A stretch of 64,000 nt of DNA, from the NCBI GenBank assembly GCA_003991915.1, contig RQTK01000022.1:1102319-1166318 (forward strand). Direction: 5' to 3'. The notes below the pieces were generated by a model that saw only the letters and a program-made list of their open reading frames with translations, was not told the DNA's origin and did not search any database. Positions 37,569-51,352 of the stretch are shown here, piece after piece; within the stretch, counting starts at the first letter, position 1; every line of letters begins with the position of its first letter. This stretch comes from Elysia chlorotica. Its lineage: Eukaryota > Mollusca > Gastropoda > Plakobranchidae. Both the position numbers and the translations under genes were made by a program.

Positions 37569-38814
37569 GATATGAAAATAAACTCGGATTTATGTGCACA
37601 TAAATTTCAGATTCAGATAAATCTCGACACGTGGCTAATGCAGTAGTCTGAAGTTTTGAAACAGTAAAGATTGTTTTGCTGCATAAAGCATTGATAATTT
37701 TAACAACACTGATTAGATACAATTTTTGTGTGAATTAAACGATACAGTGCCTTGTGTTAGATTTGACGTACATTCTAGATGGCGCCACCACTATCTGTTG
37801 ACTCACAGTTATTTTCTCAATACCTTTTAGATTTAATATCACCATAAAGTTGATATCGAAGCGTTTTCCCCCTCATGTCTTATGTATTATATTTTCTATT
37901 ATATTTTACTCGAGGTGATATCTTTTAAAGTTTTGCATCCGAAATAAACAGTATTTCGCCTTATAAAAGAATGCAGTAATAATTATGATTAACTTCAGAC
38001 AATGAGCGACTCTCTTTATCATATATACTTAACTCAGTATCATTTTTTTCCGAGAACAATAAGGCAAAAATCTCTTTACTTTTAGTAGTTTAAAAATTAA
38101 CTTTCTAGTGTCAGTGTAATGTTCCAGATTGCTTGTGAAATTAAATATGAAGTGACTTTTCATGTATAGTATAATATTTCATTACACACGCAATCCTTTA
38201 TAATGCCTATTATGCAGTCAGTTAGGAGCAGAGTATTTTGCTGAATGGTATTATGGTATCCTTCTTTTGAAGACTTTGAGCCTCAAGGTTAGAAAATAAT
38301 ATGTAGCGGCATGAAACGTAAGACTAGACTCTATATAATGTACAACGCCAGATCGCTCAGATTAAAACGTCCCTGGCTTGTGAGTACAAACCTACAAAGC
38401 ACAGGTAAGGCGAGACATCTGGAGGGTCTGGAAGAGGGAGAGGAGGGTAAAGATAATAGATTTCATAGATCTGGATAGCGCTGGTGAGAGAGGATTCTGG
38501 CGGTGGGAACAGGTGTTTTCTAGTAGACAGGAATGTTATCTGCATACAGTAGAGGGAAGAAGGCATGGGCTGATTCACAGCCAGGAAAATAATGGAGCGA
38601 AAAGGACACCGGGGGAAGCACAGTTATGATTATCAAGTAGATGATAAAAAGTAGGAGGATAACGAAGACAAAGAGGAAAGAGAAGACGAGAAGGAGAAGG
38701 AGGAGAAGGGGAAGAAGGAAAAGATGGGACAGAGTGATTAAGAATAAGAGAGCTACAGATAGAACGAGAGAGACAAGATAGATTAGAGAAATGGAAAGAA
38801 ACAGGAATAGAGAG

Positions 38815-38950
38815 AGGGAAAGAGAGAGAGAGAGACATTCCAGGGACATACAGAGCAATAGAGAGAAGGAGAGAGAGACAAAGGGAGATAGAGAGGAAGA
38901 GAGGCATAAGGAGAAATAGACACAAACAACGAGAAACAGAAAGAGAGGGA

Positions 38951-39010
<60 letters not shown>
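38815..39010 (+). repeat. (GA)n microsatellite
   Basis: Interrupted, then pure from about 38,955. Confidence 0.95.
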
Positions 39011-39012
<2 letters not shown>

Positions 39013-41270
39013 AACTTTGTTTTTATAAGGCAGAATTTGTACAGGTACATGTACTGCAAAAAAAGAGGATGGACAAAATTGACATGACAGCGTTTATCAG
39101 CAAATATGACATCAAGTATAGGAAAACAAAAAACAAAAGAAGCAGCAGTAATGCAGTAAGAACAAGAACAGTCAAGAACATGAACAATAGCAAAAACAAC
39201 AACAACAACAACAAGAACAACCACAGCAACAAAAGATGGACGGTTAAAGTCATTGCAGCTTGGAAAAAAATTAATAACGCTGCACATACAAAGGTAGCAA
39301 ATTAGTTCTAAAGGGACACAACCCTAAAATAACATACAAGCGAGATGAGAAACCACGGGTACCAGCTCTTTCATATCACTCGACTCTTCGGTGGACTCCA
39401 TAATCTCATTAAGTGGAGGAGCGCCAATAAGGATCACTAATTTCTTTCACTTTTCATCGGAAAAAAGTGACCACGAGACATTCCATATCCGAATTAACAA
39501 AAACATTTTTTTGTTTGAAAATAATTATCTGTTGCTATGAATTTTTAGTCATGTTTTCAAACCTATAGGCTCACACATGTTTTGACAAAGTGTAACCAAA
39601 CTTGATAACTCCCAATAATAACGTTGTAACGAAAGTTTAATATATTCATCAGAACAAAAGTTATTCCGATTTATTTAGTTTATCGATTATACTTACCAAA
39701 ACAACAAAAAGAAGCATATCTCCAAAATTAATATTTTTTTTAAATAGCTTCTGCTAGACCGCTTTGATGAAACGCATGATAACAAGCCGTGGTGAAAATT
39801 TCAAAGCAGAAGGTTGAAAAAAAAGAGAAGAAAGTGTTTTGAGAAAAGCGCATTTTTCTGAATTAAATTTGTAGAAAAGTGGAATACCCCATGGTTTAAA
39901 AATGCCTTTTTTATGGAAAAAAAAAGAAAGAAGTGGAAAAGAAGCAAACCCCAGGCGCCTGTTCTAATTCTATAATTAGAAATGTCTGGAGTTCCAGGAC
40001 GTACCATTGGTTTGACATCGTTATTGTAAACGAAGATTTGCCTAAGTTATTGGCGCTCCAACACTTAACTCCATTGTTAAATGTTAAGTTTCCAATGGAT
40101 TATTCAAGTAGTATAATAATGTCAATACGTGTAATAATTAAATGCGGTTAAATGGCACCGGCATTTCAAAATTAACTAAATGTTAGCCATAAAGGGTAGA
40201 GAACAACGATCTTTATAATTACTGTACAAGAAGGACAAAAAAAAATTACAACAGTCCATTCGAACGTAGATAAGAAAAAATAAAGTATTTATCCAATAAG
40301 GAAATTCCCAGTTAACACCAGATAACACTTTATATTAGTATTTCACATTGATATACATAGAGGCATCCGAAATAAAAGGACAAGTCACCGAATTCAATAC
40401 AGTAAAAGGGTAAAAGTGATTAATTTCTATCAATTTTAGCACAGGTATGACAAAATGATACTCAGAAGCGCACCTAGAAAGGCACCCAATCATTCAAACA
40501 TTAACACACGTCTGTAGAGTGACAGACACATACACAAACAAACACCTTTCTATCTGTACCCCTACTTGAACATCTTTCACTATTATGATAAACATAAATT
40601 CATTTTAGCCATGTGTAACGAACATTCATACTACTATGTAGGTTTTGTGTTCTAAAGAAGGGTCAACAAAGCTATAACGTTTTATATGTTAAAATACCTT
40701 TAAAATGATCGTATGTCCGTTAGTTCAAGTTGGTTACTGCTCATTTATTTGAACCTTGAACTTCAAATATTTGGTGTGATTTAAGAGGTGTAATTTAGCC
40801 GTGTATTCATACCGAATGGCGTTTGTACGGTTTATAAGTCTGGGTCATTACAATAGGCTTGTGTAAACTTAGTCACTTGTCGCTTCGACATTAAGATGTA
40901 TTATATGTGTGCTTTTAGCACCTTAAGAAAATAAAGCATGCCATAAAATACTTATTAAAACAAAAGCGGGATTTTATAGTTTAATAAATCCTTTACGACA
41001 GTACATACCAGCTGCTGCAGCAATCGATAATCCACAGAAGATAGCAAAGAATCACATTTATGACATAAGGGAGATAATAACTGAAAAAATTATAGTCGTC
41101 AACCAAAACTTGATAAGAGTTCTCTATTTTTTTTACTGTTAAAAACCAAGAGCAGTATCTTCACAAAGATTTAGAGAAAACAGTTAGCTTAGGAGACTGT
41201 ATTTTATTGATTATTAGGACAATCATCACTAAATTTAGTAAACTAAGGCCTTGTTTTCTGGGAAAAAATG
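39011..41270. other. Intergenic, AT-rich, nothing recognised
   Basis: No repeats longer than short A-runs and a small AAC run near 39,195. No coding or RNA gene signal. Confidence 0.55.
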
Positions 41271-41274
41271 CACT

Positions 41275-41580
41275 CAGAGAATCTAGATCTAGATCTAAAT
41301 ATATTAATAAGTGACGTCATCTAGATCTAGATCTAGATCTGTTTACAATCTAGATCTAGATCTCGATATCTGTAGATTCCATAAATAGAAACTCGCAGGA
41401 AAAATAGAAAAAAAATAGATAGAACCCAGATCTAGATCTAGAAGTCTAGGATCTTCAAGTGCAGGGAATTATTATCAAAGCACCTGGAAAACTCATAGGT
41501 AAGTTGATCCTTGGATCTAATCTAGATTTCTAAATTTATAATAAAAAAAAATAATCTAGACCTAGATTTAGATATAAATC
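41275..41580. repeat. Cluster of AGATCT/CTAGAT self-complementary repeats
   Basis: Several short arrays of the overlapping palindromes AGATCT and TCTAGA (for example ATCTAGATCTAGATCTAGAT) at about 41,281, 41,320, 41,349, 41,430 and 41,565. A smaller one lies at 31,802-31,825. Confidence 0.85.
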
Positions 41581-42394
41581 AAAGCATAGGTCTTGAGAGA
41601 CGAGCGGAGAGAGAGGGGAAGCGAAAGGGGGAGGGGGGAGAACAAAGGAAAAAATGTGCACTCAACTAGATTTATATTGATGAAAAGCTTTTAAGAGTAA
41701 GGATAGCTGCTGAGTCTCCAGCACACTTGTAGCCCTACACTGTTTATGTCCAAATCTTTCTAAAGGCTACGCTCTCTATACAGAGAGAGAGAGAGGAGTA
41801 TTTTTGTCTAAATTATATGGAATTAGGCCTAAAGGCTGTGTATCGCAATTGTTTTACCTATACACAATCTATAATCTTTCTTTAGGCCTAGGAAATGTTA
41901 CATTAGGAGGATGGCTTCAGCCCTATTCGATGACCTGACCAGAGAATTTGATTTGAACCCCCATATAGTGTGTATAGCAAAACTCGGACAAAAACCCTTA
42001 TCAATACAAAATAAAGACACCTGTGTACAGGCACTCTCTTCTATAGCAGTATTTTGACTCTGCAGGTAGATATGGTAGATACAGACTCAGCCCAGGATTA
42101 TCAGCGAGGCATTTCTCCCATATGTTTAAAATTACGCAGCCTTAAAATTTAGATCTTGATTGTCTTAGCAAATAATAGTGAAATAACTGCCATGATTTGT
42201 ATGGAATTACTTTTTTTAAATTTTATATTTATAAATCAAATTGCAAAATGTTATGATGGACTTGCTAATTGGAGAAATGTTACAAGAATAAATATTAAAA
42301 TAAATCCCAAATAAGTGTATTTTCTTCATATCTTGGGCGTCGATGGTAAAGTACATTCATACTTTATGAAGAGAGAGAAGGTGTCGCTGTTGCT

Positions 42395-42620
42395 TCTTGG
42401 CGTCGAACTTCAGCACCAAGTTAGCCTTATTGTGGACTGGTCCCAAGACTAACGTCTGACAAGTTTACGTGCTGCTACACAGGGACAGTATGCAGATACC
42501 AACACTCTATTTCAGGTGGTTCACATTAAACTAACACCGATCCGACCAATAGGGGACAAAGTCGCCAGAGTTGGGTTTGAACTACAGACCTCCTGTGCCT
42601 TCTCTCTTCTCAAGAAACCA
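42395..42620 (-). repeat. SINE, minus strand
   Basis: On the minus strand: GTAGTTCAAACCCAACTC (B box), then TCGGTGTTAGTTTAATGTG, GTAGCAGCACGTAAACTTG and a tail including GACGCCAAGAAGCAACAG. Confidence 0.75.
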
Positions 42621-42659
42621 TTCCAGTGCCGAATTAAGCTTGAGGCCTGAGGCCCAACC

Positions 42660-44140
42660 CCCCCCCTCCTTTCCCTGCCACTTTAAATAAAGCTAGCGAA
42701 ACGAATAAATTAATACAAATGTAAATTTGTTATTTGACATTAAACCTCAGGCACGAGTTTATATTAACGTACATTGAGCCATTGTTGATCATTTTAACCG
42801 TAGTTGTTTTTTGGCCGATGATGTCGTTTATTGTCTTAGGTAAAACACATCGTATTTTATTTGTTCACACCTTTAACTTTCATTTCGACATCTAGTAACC
42901 CGTCACCAATTTCATAACGAGTTATGAAGGTAACTGTTCATTTCTTGTCTCAACCAAGAAAATGTCAACACGATTCAAGGATTTGCAATTGCATGGACCG
43001 TTTGTTTCGTCGTGAAAACCATGAAAAAACTTGATAATGTATACTGCTTTATGATGTAAACTTATGCAGCACCAGGAAGTTCATCGCTTGCTTAAAATTA
43101 CTTTTATGGCAGAAAACACTGTCTTAGTAGACCCCTCTGTGATAATGTAGAATCAATAGAACACACCAGTAGACGAGACATTCTCCCTCAATCAAAGATT
43201 AAACATGTTGGACGAATCGATGTATATACCACATCAGATTGAACAGTAGGGGCATGATTTGAGATCAACATTGAAACGAGTTATCCGTGAAATAAAGATA
43301 ATTTCTTTAGATGAGATATTGAGCACTACTAATTAGAACTCGATGAAGCGGTCTGTCAGGTTGATGATTTCTTACAACTACACAATATAATTTATATTCA
43401 TGCTTGCAAACAGGGAAAGTGAGCACACAAATTTTTTAACAAGTACAGTAATAGAAGGGGTGATGGTATTCCTTCGTGGAATAACAAGTTATGGGTGAAT
43501 AAGTACTTAGTTCCAAAGATTCCAATTCATTATGCTTGACCAGCCAACTAATATTTTAGTTTATGATACGTAAAGAGTAATAGTCCAGTTGAGCGATTTC
43601 TAACGCTTACAAAGTACAACCTGTGTTTCACGCTCTACGCGAGTTTCACTGTTTCTCTCTTGACAGAGATGTTAGGCTGAACCTTGATACTGTCAAAACT
43701 GCGATGTGAGCTTATGTTCTCTATGTGCAGTTGAGTACCAGCACTGGAGAGCTTGCGAAATCGTGCTGGAGAAGAGAACTGCCCACGTTAAGCGTCCGAG
43801 ACAAAGATTCTGTGTTTAGGGCTTTTTCGCTTTCAAACAACAAATTAAGTAAATTGAGCGCTACAGCAACTGTACTGCCTGCAAAAACCCAACACCTCGT
43901 TGCAGTCTTTTACAAGCCCGACGAAGCAAGCTTGGATTCCGCGAGCGCTTTGTGTTACATTATATTTTTTTCGGTTTTATATGCCTACAACACCTGCTGT
44001 TCTAAGGCGTGGGCCTACTTTATGTTATGAATATTTACATGCATGTATAATTAGTCGATTCATCACACTTTTAAAATTTAAATATATTCTCTGAGTATTT
44101 GATCTTCATTTGAGATTCCTTTTGAATACATAGAAATTTT
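42660..44140. other. Intergenic, nothing recognised
   Basis: AT-rich. A frame of about 100 codons at 43.7-44.0 kb starts only at GTG and has no domain features. Confidence 0.5.
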
Positions 44141-44524
44141 AATGTTCTCTCTTTGTCTATCTCTCTCTCTCTCTGTCTATCTCTGTCTCTCTCTCTCTCA
44201 CACACTGTCCCTATCTCCCTTCTTTAATTTCAGCCCACCATTAATCAATTTCGCCACCCATCGCGAGGATGACCAGTATCCCTCTGATCGCCACTCCCAG
44301 GTCCGTCTGGTTTGGTCATTCCATGTCGTTAGGCCTGACCGCTAGCAGCATCTCGCAGGTCTCGCTTGTTGCAATTAAAACTTGTTGCACAGCTTTTGGT
44401 GGACAGCTTTTGGTGAAATTCCTTTAGCCCCCGTCACCGTAAAGTATCGTTCTTCAGACGTAGTAGAGACTTCAAATAGGGAAGGGTTTTTCTCTCTGCG
44501 ACCAAAGGTTACTCTTTTGATGAG

Positions 44525-44748
44525 ATCTGTGGAGAATGTGGCTCAGTGGTAGAGTCGAGTTCGAATCCTAGCTGCTGCGTTCCCTACTGGTTGGGTCGGT
44601 GTCAGTATAATGTGACCGGCTGAGACAGGAGTCATGGTATCCCCGCCCTGTCTCGTGTGTGGCAGCACATAAAATTGCCAGAAGTCCGTCTTGGGGCCCA
44701 TCCACAATATAGCCTATATAGTGCTGATGTTGGACGTTAAACCAACCC
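44525..44748 (+). repeat. SINE, best-preserved copy
   Basis: GTGGCTCAGTGGTAGAGTCG (A box) and GAGTTCGAATCCTAGCTG (B box), then CCCTACTGGTTGGGTCGG, AGTATAATGTGACCGGCTG, GGCAGCACATAAAATTGCC, CCCATCCACAATATAGCC and GATGTTGGACGTTAAACC. The tail motif is common in molluscan SINEs. Confidence 0.85.
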
Positions 44749-44754
44749 AACCCC

Positions 44755-44995
44755 AACCCTCAGTGGTAGAGTGAGTGCATTTTAATTGGAAGGTATCGGT
44801 TTCAATCTTTCACCCGACCACGTGGGTCGATGTAAATGCGATGTTTTATTGTGTATCTAACTGATGTAGAAATTCTGTTATCGCTACCTTATCCTCTCTG
44901 TGACCGCACATAAAACCATCGTTATGCTTATAATGTTTTGAGACCCATCGCCGTATTGAAAAATTATTGGTAACCCAGGAGGCGTTAAACTAAGG
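44755..44995 (+). repeat. SINE, second copy directly downstream
   Basis: CAGTGGTAGAGTGAGTGC (A box) and GTATCGGTTTCAATCTTTC (B box), then a more diverged body and a tail AGGAGGCGTTAAACTAAGG. Head-to-tail with the 44.5 kb copy. Confidence 0.7.
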
Positions 44996-45387
44996 AGGAG
45001 GTTCGAGGAGCTCCTCTCCTGCAGAAAACGTTTTTTATGAGTTTAACACAGACTGAGATGGGCATCAGCAAAAATAGATTTACACAACCCAGAGTTCAGT
45101 TGCAGCTTTCGTTTGCTCATCTCTGTTTGCCTTCTGCTGTTCAGCTCCTTGGCCAAAGAAAGACTGAGCATCAAGTATTCTGTTATTCATCTTCTTTGAA
45201 TCCAGTCTGCCGTCTTCTATCTCTGCCGCGCCAACTTGGCTGTCCACCGCCCACCGCCAGCCTGAAGGTCTCTCATGGTTTTCTATTCGTTTTGTAACTT
45301 GCATCTCTTTATGTACATCTCCCCTTTATTTCTTTCTCTTTGTATATTATTTTTTTCGTTCGTGCAGTCTCTTCATGCCAGGTATCT

Positions 45388-45435
<48 letters not shown>

Positions 45436-46665
45436 CTTTTCTCTCCCTCTTACCCTTTTATCTTTTTTCCCCCAATGTGCCACCTCTTTTACTTTTTTTT
45501 TCTGTAAACATTGATTTTAATCTTTTTCTTCAGAATTTTTAGTAGCCCCAGAGAAATCCAAGGTGATAAGATCCTAGACCTCGCGATATTTACTGCTTGC
45601 CCCCTCCCTCTCCTTCTTTCTCTCCCTAGTCTCCCCCTCTCTTTCCCTCTATCTTTTCCCTTTATCTCTCTCACACACAGGCACATTTATCTGCACTAGT
45701 CCACTGCACTAGTTCCAATTTTAAGTCATCGAATGTTACAGTTACATTACTTCTCGCCTTCACTCCCCCACTCTCTCTCCCTCTTAATCTCTCTAAAGGA
45801 CACTCTCTATCTCTCTCTATCTCTCTCAATACACAATACCAGTGTCAACTCCATCTGTTGCTGATGATACATGTACATGTAGATACTGTAAACCTATCTA
45901 GATTGGAAATCTTTCGATTTCCCTGGAACATTTACTCAGCTCTAAGTGGCGGTTCAGATGTCCCGGGAACCGAGCAAAACAGTTCAGTCAGTGTCTCTCA
46001 TTTTACCAAACACTGGGTTTACTGTAAATATTATTATGTATAATTAGATGTGATTAGTTCCTAGCTACAAGCAGCCGAATATTAATACTAGTACTGATTA
46101 GACTTACGTTTATTATAGTGTATTGTTGTTGAGGAAAAAAAAGAAACTAACAAAAGAATTCTCGAGTAGCTTTTTTCCTATGTGGAGGAAATTGTGAGAG
46201 GAGTTGCAATAATCCATTCAGGCGATATGGCGCCAATACTTTGTTGTAAGTTTTGTTCTTAATGTTTAATTTTTTTTTTCTATCATTGTTCACACCATCG
46301 CATTTAAAAGAAAAATAATATTGTGACCATTATTCTCGTATTCTCAAAACCTATTTTTTAAACACATAATTTATTGAACGTTTAATCGCATGGTGGGTTA
46401 TTGTTATAAACAAATTTTCCGTTCTTTTCGTGCGCTGAAGTTCTTACTTTTCGAGTTTTAAAAAAATATGCAAACAACATGAAGAATAAAAGCGTGAAAA
46501 AAAGCAAACAAAAACAAGCAATAAATCAGCCCTTTTTTATCACTTCTTTAAAGTAAGCTTAAATAGTGTTGATCAAGTTTATGAAATTAAAAAAAATATA
46601 TTTTAGAATTCTAGTAGTCCTAAAGATAGCCAATATGACGCTAGGCCGAACGGCGTATAATGCTC

Positions 46666-46668
46666 CCC

Positions 46669-46745
<77 letters not shown>
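46666..46745 (+). repeat. C-run followed by (CT)n
   Basis: A run of C, then more than 30 CT units. Confidence 0.96.
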
Positions 46746-46748
<3 letters not shown>

Positions 46749-47369
46749 CTCTTAAATTTAGATTTCAAAACAACACTCCAATGTCATGTAACGTATTGCA
46801 TGCTCTTGGTATCAGTTCAATCATGTATCATATGTGTCACACCTATAACTGATTATATCCAAGCATTGCTGCATGATTCTTATGTCCGTCCAGTGGTGAT
46901 TAGAATGAGTCGCTAATAGAGTTGGCTTAATATTCCCTCATTCCCTTTACTCACGTTGTTTCAGAGTTTGAACCCGCTGTATTTTGCTGACACGAAGGGA
47001 ATAAAATAAACCAAAATGAAATGAGGGCCATAGCATATAATCTGACCTTTTACACATACAGTACACCCAAGCAATGGAAAAAAAGTGAACCGATATCGAT
47101 TTGTTGACAACTAATTCCTTTTTGTTCGACACTCAATACATGTATCACACGGCACTGAAAACTTGACCAATTTGCACGGTGACCTAGTGATTATGGGGAT
47201 GATCTGGTGTTCTTCAACTGATACGCTTTCCCCACATTGGGCTCATATCTCCCGAAAGACCTGATGTACCGCTAAGGAAGTGCATCACTTGGCTGGTGTG
47301 AGATGGTGCGTGAGAGGAATTGAGCGAGAATTGAGGGAGGGAGAAGCGGAAAATATAAGAGGGGCCAGG

Positions 47370-47640
47370 TAGGAGAGAGAGAGAGAGCCCGGGGTAAAGA
47401 GTCAGTCATAGCTATATACAGAGAGAAAGAGAGATACACAGAGAGAGAGGGTGACAGAGAGAAAGAGAGAGAGTGAGAGAGAAAGAGGAAGGAGTGAGAG
47501 AGAGAAATAGAGAGAGTGACAGAGAAAGAGGAAGGAGTGAGAGAGAGAAAGAGAAAGAATGAGACACATAGAGAAAGTGAAAGAGAGTGAGAGAAAGTGA
47601 GAGAGACAATGAAAGGTGAGATAGAAAGAGGGAGAGAGTG
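47370..47640 (+). repeat. Purine-rich GA tract with longer-period repeats
   Basis: GAGAGA with a repeated AAAGAGGAAGGAGTGAGAGA segment at about 47,484 and 47,526. Confidence 0.9.
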
Positions 47641-47659
47641 AATCAAATTTTGATCAACC

Positions 47660-47790
47660 CACCTTTTCCCCCATTGGTTAGGTTGGTTTCAGTAGAGACA
47701 GATCTGCTGATATTCCCTGATCTGTCATTATATGAGAGCACATAAAGTTGCAAGGTTAGCTAGACAGCCTGAATACACAGACTTCTCGAT
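47660..47790 (+). repeat. SINE body remnant
   Basis: CCCCATTGGTTAGGTTGG, a shortened middle, then GAGAGCACATAAAGTTGC follow the family's body order. The head is missing. Confidence 0.6.
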
Positions 47791-48241
47791 CCAGACAATG
47801 AAACTGGATGAGGCTTTCTAATCGCTTATTGGCTCCGTAACTCTAAGCCAGAGCTGTGATTTAGATCTCCTTTATGATTTCTCGGTATGGTTTATTTTGG
47901 TCTTTAGAATCTTTCTTTCCACATCTCTTTGTGCTGTTCTCAATCTTTGAGCAAAGACAACCATATTATGTCATTGTTGATAGAATACCTTGGTCGCACA
48001 CATATCTTTTCAGTTGCATTTTCACGTCTCAGAAAATGTCACTATTTCTGCCAAAGCAGCGCCATTCTGCTATAAATAGACACTGGTGCAGATTGCCTAA
48101 CCTATCATCTTCATTTTTATCCTAATCTTATATCTATATATCCTCTATATCTTATGGAAGACGTTACAAAACCAACCATTAGACAACCAGTATAAGCTAA
48201 TTGAGGTTATCCTTTCTGTTGTTGTTTTTTCTTTACATCAG

Positions 48242-48472
48242 GTGAGAATGTCGAGCAAGGTGAGGTACCACCGCCTCTCCCAGAGCGTGAGCGACGAGGA
48301 CGATGCTGATGACGACGGGGCAGACGAGGAAGAAGACGAAGACGAAGGCTTTGAGGAAAACATTCTGTTTGACTCGCGGCTCACCAACACCCAGGTCATG
48401 GAGAGGGGCGAGGTGTTTGAGCTGGAGAGGCTTGGACAGCCCAGAGTCATCGGTGGATCTAGGACTAGATCT
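48242..48472 (+). CDS. FAM234: FAM234-like, first coding exon (acidic N-terminal tail)
   Basis: A pyrimidine-rich tract ending in CATCAG (to 48241) is an acceptor, so a non-coding exon lies upstream and the first 6 nt here are 5' UTR. The ATG is at 48248. The 75 residues are hydrophilic, with an Asp/Glu-rich run at about residues 16-34 and no signal peptide, as expected for a cytoplasmic tail. The donor GTGAGT follows 48472, phase 0. GC content jumps relative to the flanks, which supports coding. Confidence 0.85.
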
Positions 48473-51131
48473 GTGAGTTTAATCACACAGGCTCTTGCTT
48501 CACGCTGTGGAGGAGAGGGGGGGGGGCATGCTTTGTATTTTAGTTAGTATGGCTACACAGGTGGTGACGGGTAGATAGAGGACTAAATTAATGAGTATGA
48601 TATTTTTTACAAGTAGTATTTGAAATATAATGAGTATTCCTCTATTTGACTTAAAGCTCTTTTATTTTCACATCTTTGTACATTTTTGTACATATATAGA
48701 CTAGATTTAATATTTGTACATTGTTGTACATATAGACTAGATTCACTATTTGTACATTGTTGTACATATAGACTAGATGCACTATTTGTTTTACTAAAGT
48801 CTAATGTAGATCATCATTTATTGATACATGTTTTATATTTATTTAATGTGATTTTTTTAGGGGGTGGAGGGGGTAGGGGATGTTAATTTCTCCTTACTGT
48901 CGCACTATGATTCATTAACCAAATTTTTAAGTTGAACATAATTACAAAGCTGATTTTCTCTTGATCCCCCTCATCACAACACTTTGATTCGTCCCACCGT
49001 TCCCCAGGAGACCAGGAAGAGGCGGATTTGCCTGGTGGTTTTGATAGTTCTGGGTGTGAGCCTGATTGCCCTGGCGGCGGTCCTGTTTCCTCTCCTGAAC
49101 CACGCGTTCAACCACGGCGCAGTCCATCACATCGACAACGCGAGTCGCAGCAGTGAGAACTGGGTCCGCAGCTTCAATGATACGTGTAAGTCTGGACTGA
49201 CGGAGCACGGGCATGTCACTCAGGTGTTTCGTTTTATGTTTGATGAGAGAAAGTGAGATGATCCCCTAGTGTAAGGACTTCGAGGTCTCTAGAAAAGGCC
49301 TATACGGTGACGAGACCTCAGAGCAGGGTACCAGGGACTTGGTTGGTCACATTACACTGATAGTGATTAGTGATAGTACCGGGTCACATTACACTGATAG
49401 TACCGTAGCAACCAGTAGGGAAAATGTGTTTGCCAGAAAGGCACTAGAACCACAGGCCTCTCGTCTTTGAAGCTGATGAAAGCCGATGCTCTATCCCAGG
49501 GCTACTGCGTTGACGCCCCTGTTTTATCTTTTTTCTTTGTTTGGAGATGAATGTAGAATCTTATAAAGAAAGTGTGCCTGTGGGTTAACAATAAAAAGCT
49601 TTACAAAAATTAATGGAATGATGGTTTTGAAAAGTGTACAGCATCTTGTTATTATCTTATTAATGATGTTGAAATGTTTTTTTTTTTTTACTTCTGTTAA
49701 ATATTGGTTGTCGAACATTTTGCATCTAGTCCATGCCTAAATTATATTTTATTTTTACACTTCTTATTTAAGTAAGTGTACCTTTTTGTTTTCAGTTTTC
49801 CATAAGTTGTAAGTCATTGAGATTTTGTGAGTGTTTTAGAATGCTCGCTGAACGTATCAATAAATATTTTGTGTTGAATTATTTAGACTTGTGAAGGATA
49901 TCTTACTCTGTGAATTTATTTTTGAAAATGGAGATGACTTCATTTTATTTTGACTGTCATGTTGCTAGGGTCTGAATCCAGTGTCCGGATGCTGGATATC
50001 GATATGGATGGGCTGGATGATATTGTCGTGGCTCTGGCCAGACAAGTCCACGTACGAGCTGCACTTCAAGGCAAAGATATGAGGGAGCACTGCAAACATT
50101 TAGGTAACTTATGAAAATAGTCTGGAGGGAAAGCGAGGCTTTCAAAAGAAAAACGCAGGTATACAGGTCAAATATTAACTATTCAGGACAGTTAGAACAG
50201 TTTATATTTTTTGTTGTGTTGGCTGATTAAAAAAAATAATTGCTGTCTCTGTGTCAGTCTGTCCTAACTTTTATTCATAAGAATTAAGTAGAAATAGATC
50301 TCTGTTACCCTTATCATACTGAAATGTATTGACGTAAGTCTATTCAGCAATTTAGAGTTTTCTTAATGAAGCCTCAAGGGAAAGTCAATTTTAAGTGATT
50401 GATATTTCTTATAAGTGTTACCATGTCAAATGCTTGGTGATTTTTACTTGTAATGCCATAAAACTTCTTCAGTAACCAGAAGCCATTGAAGTATTTTGAA
50501 AAGAGACCAAACTTCCTTTATTTAACAACTAGGGATAGACTGGATGGATAAAAAATCATCTATCAAAATAATCAAACAATTTAAAATTCATTGTATTATT
50601 AGAAAAAATGAAACAATTGATGAAGTACAATGTAAAGGCCAACAATTTGTATTGCTTTTTTATTTCTTTTTTTTTTTTTTACAAATAATAAATAAAGCAT
50701 TTATGTGGATTAAAAAGAAATCTGTTTCAATGAAGATGTCTAATGTCTACTATTTTTCTCTGATACAAACCAAAATGAACACCAGGTACTGTGTACCCTT
50801 GCGGAGGCCAACTCGTGGCTCTGGGCGGGCTGGACGGCGCGGAGCTGTGGCGCTGCCAGACTCGGTCCACCATCTTGTACAGCGCCTGTGCCGACCTGGA
50901 CGTGAACGACGACGACCTGACAGACTGCGTTGTCAGCGGTCGACACGCAACGCTTCAGGCTGTCGATGTCATGTCGGGTCAGTTGTGCATAGAGATGGAG
51001 ATTGTGATTCTGTCTGTGTGTCTGACGGTCTTTCTCTCTCTGTCTCTGTCTCTCTCTCTCTCTCTCTTTCTCTCTCTTTTTCTCTCTCTCTCCCATCAAA
51101 ATAAAATGTATGATCTTTCATCATATTTTTG

Positions 51132-51189
<58 letters not shown>

Positions 51190-51317
51190 ATCAAAATAAA
51201 ATGTATAAGATCATTTCATATTTTTGTAAAAAAAATATCTTTAAAGAAACAAGGACTTAAGTCCCAAATACAGCTAACTTAGGAAAGCAAAACAGGCAGA
51301 CAGTTAAAAAGAGAGAT

Positions 51318-51352
<35 letters not shown>

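Noticed and set aside
36943..37722. 259-codon minus-strand frame
   Set aside because: Runs through GATA and GA repeats and an N gap; the non-repeat ends show no protein features.
43725..44030. 101-codon plus-strand frame of mixed composition
   Set aside because: Begins at GTG with no ATG in frame near the start, no domain, no convincing splice sites, and ends in hydrophobic AT-rich sequence.
45037..45304. Frames of 74-86 codons on both strands
   Set aside because: Open on both strands, no splice-site pair, no recognisable motif; too short to support.
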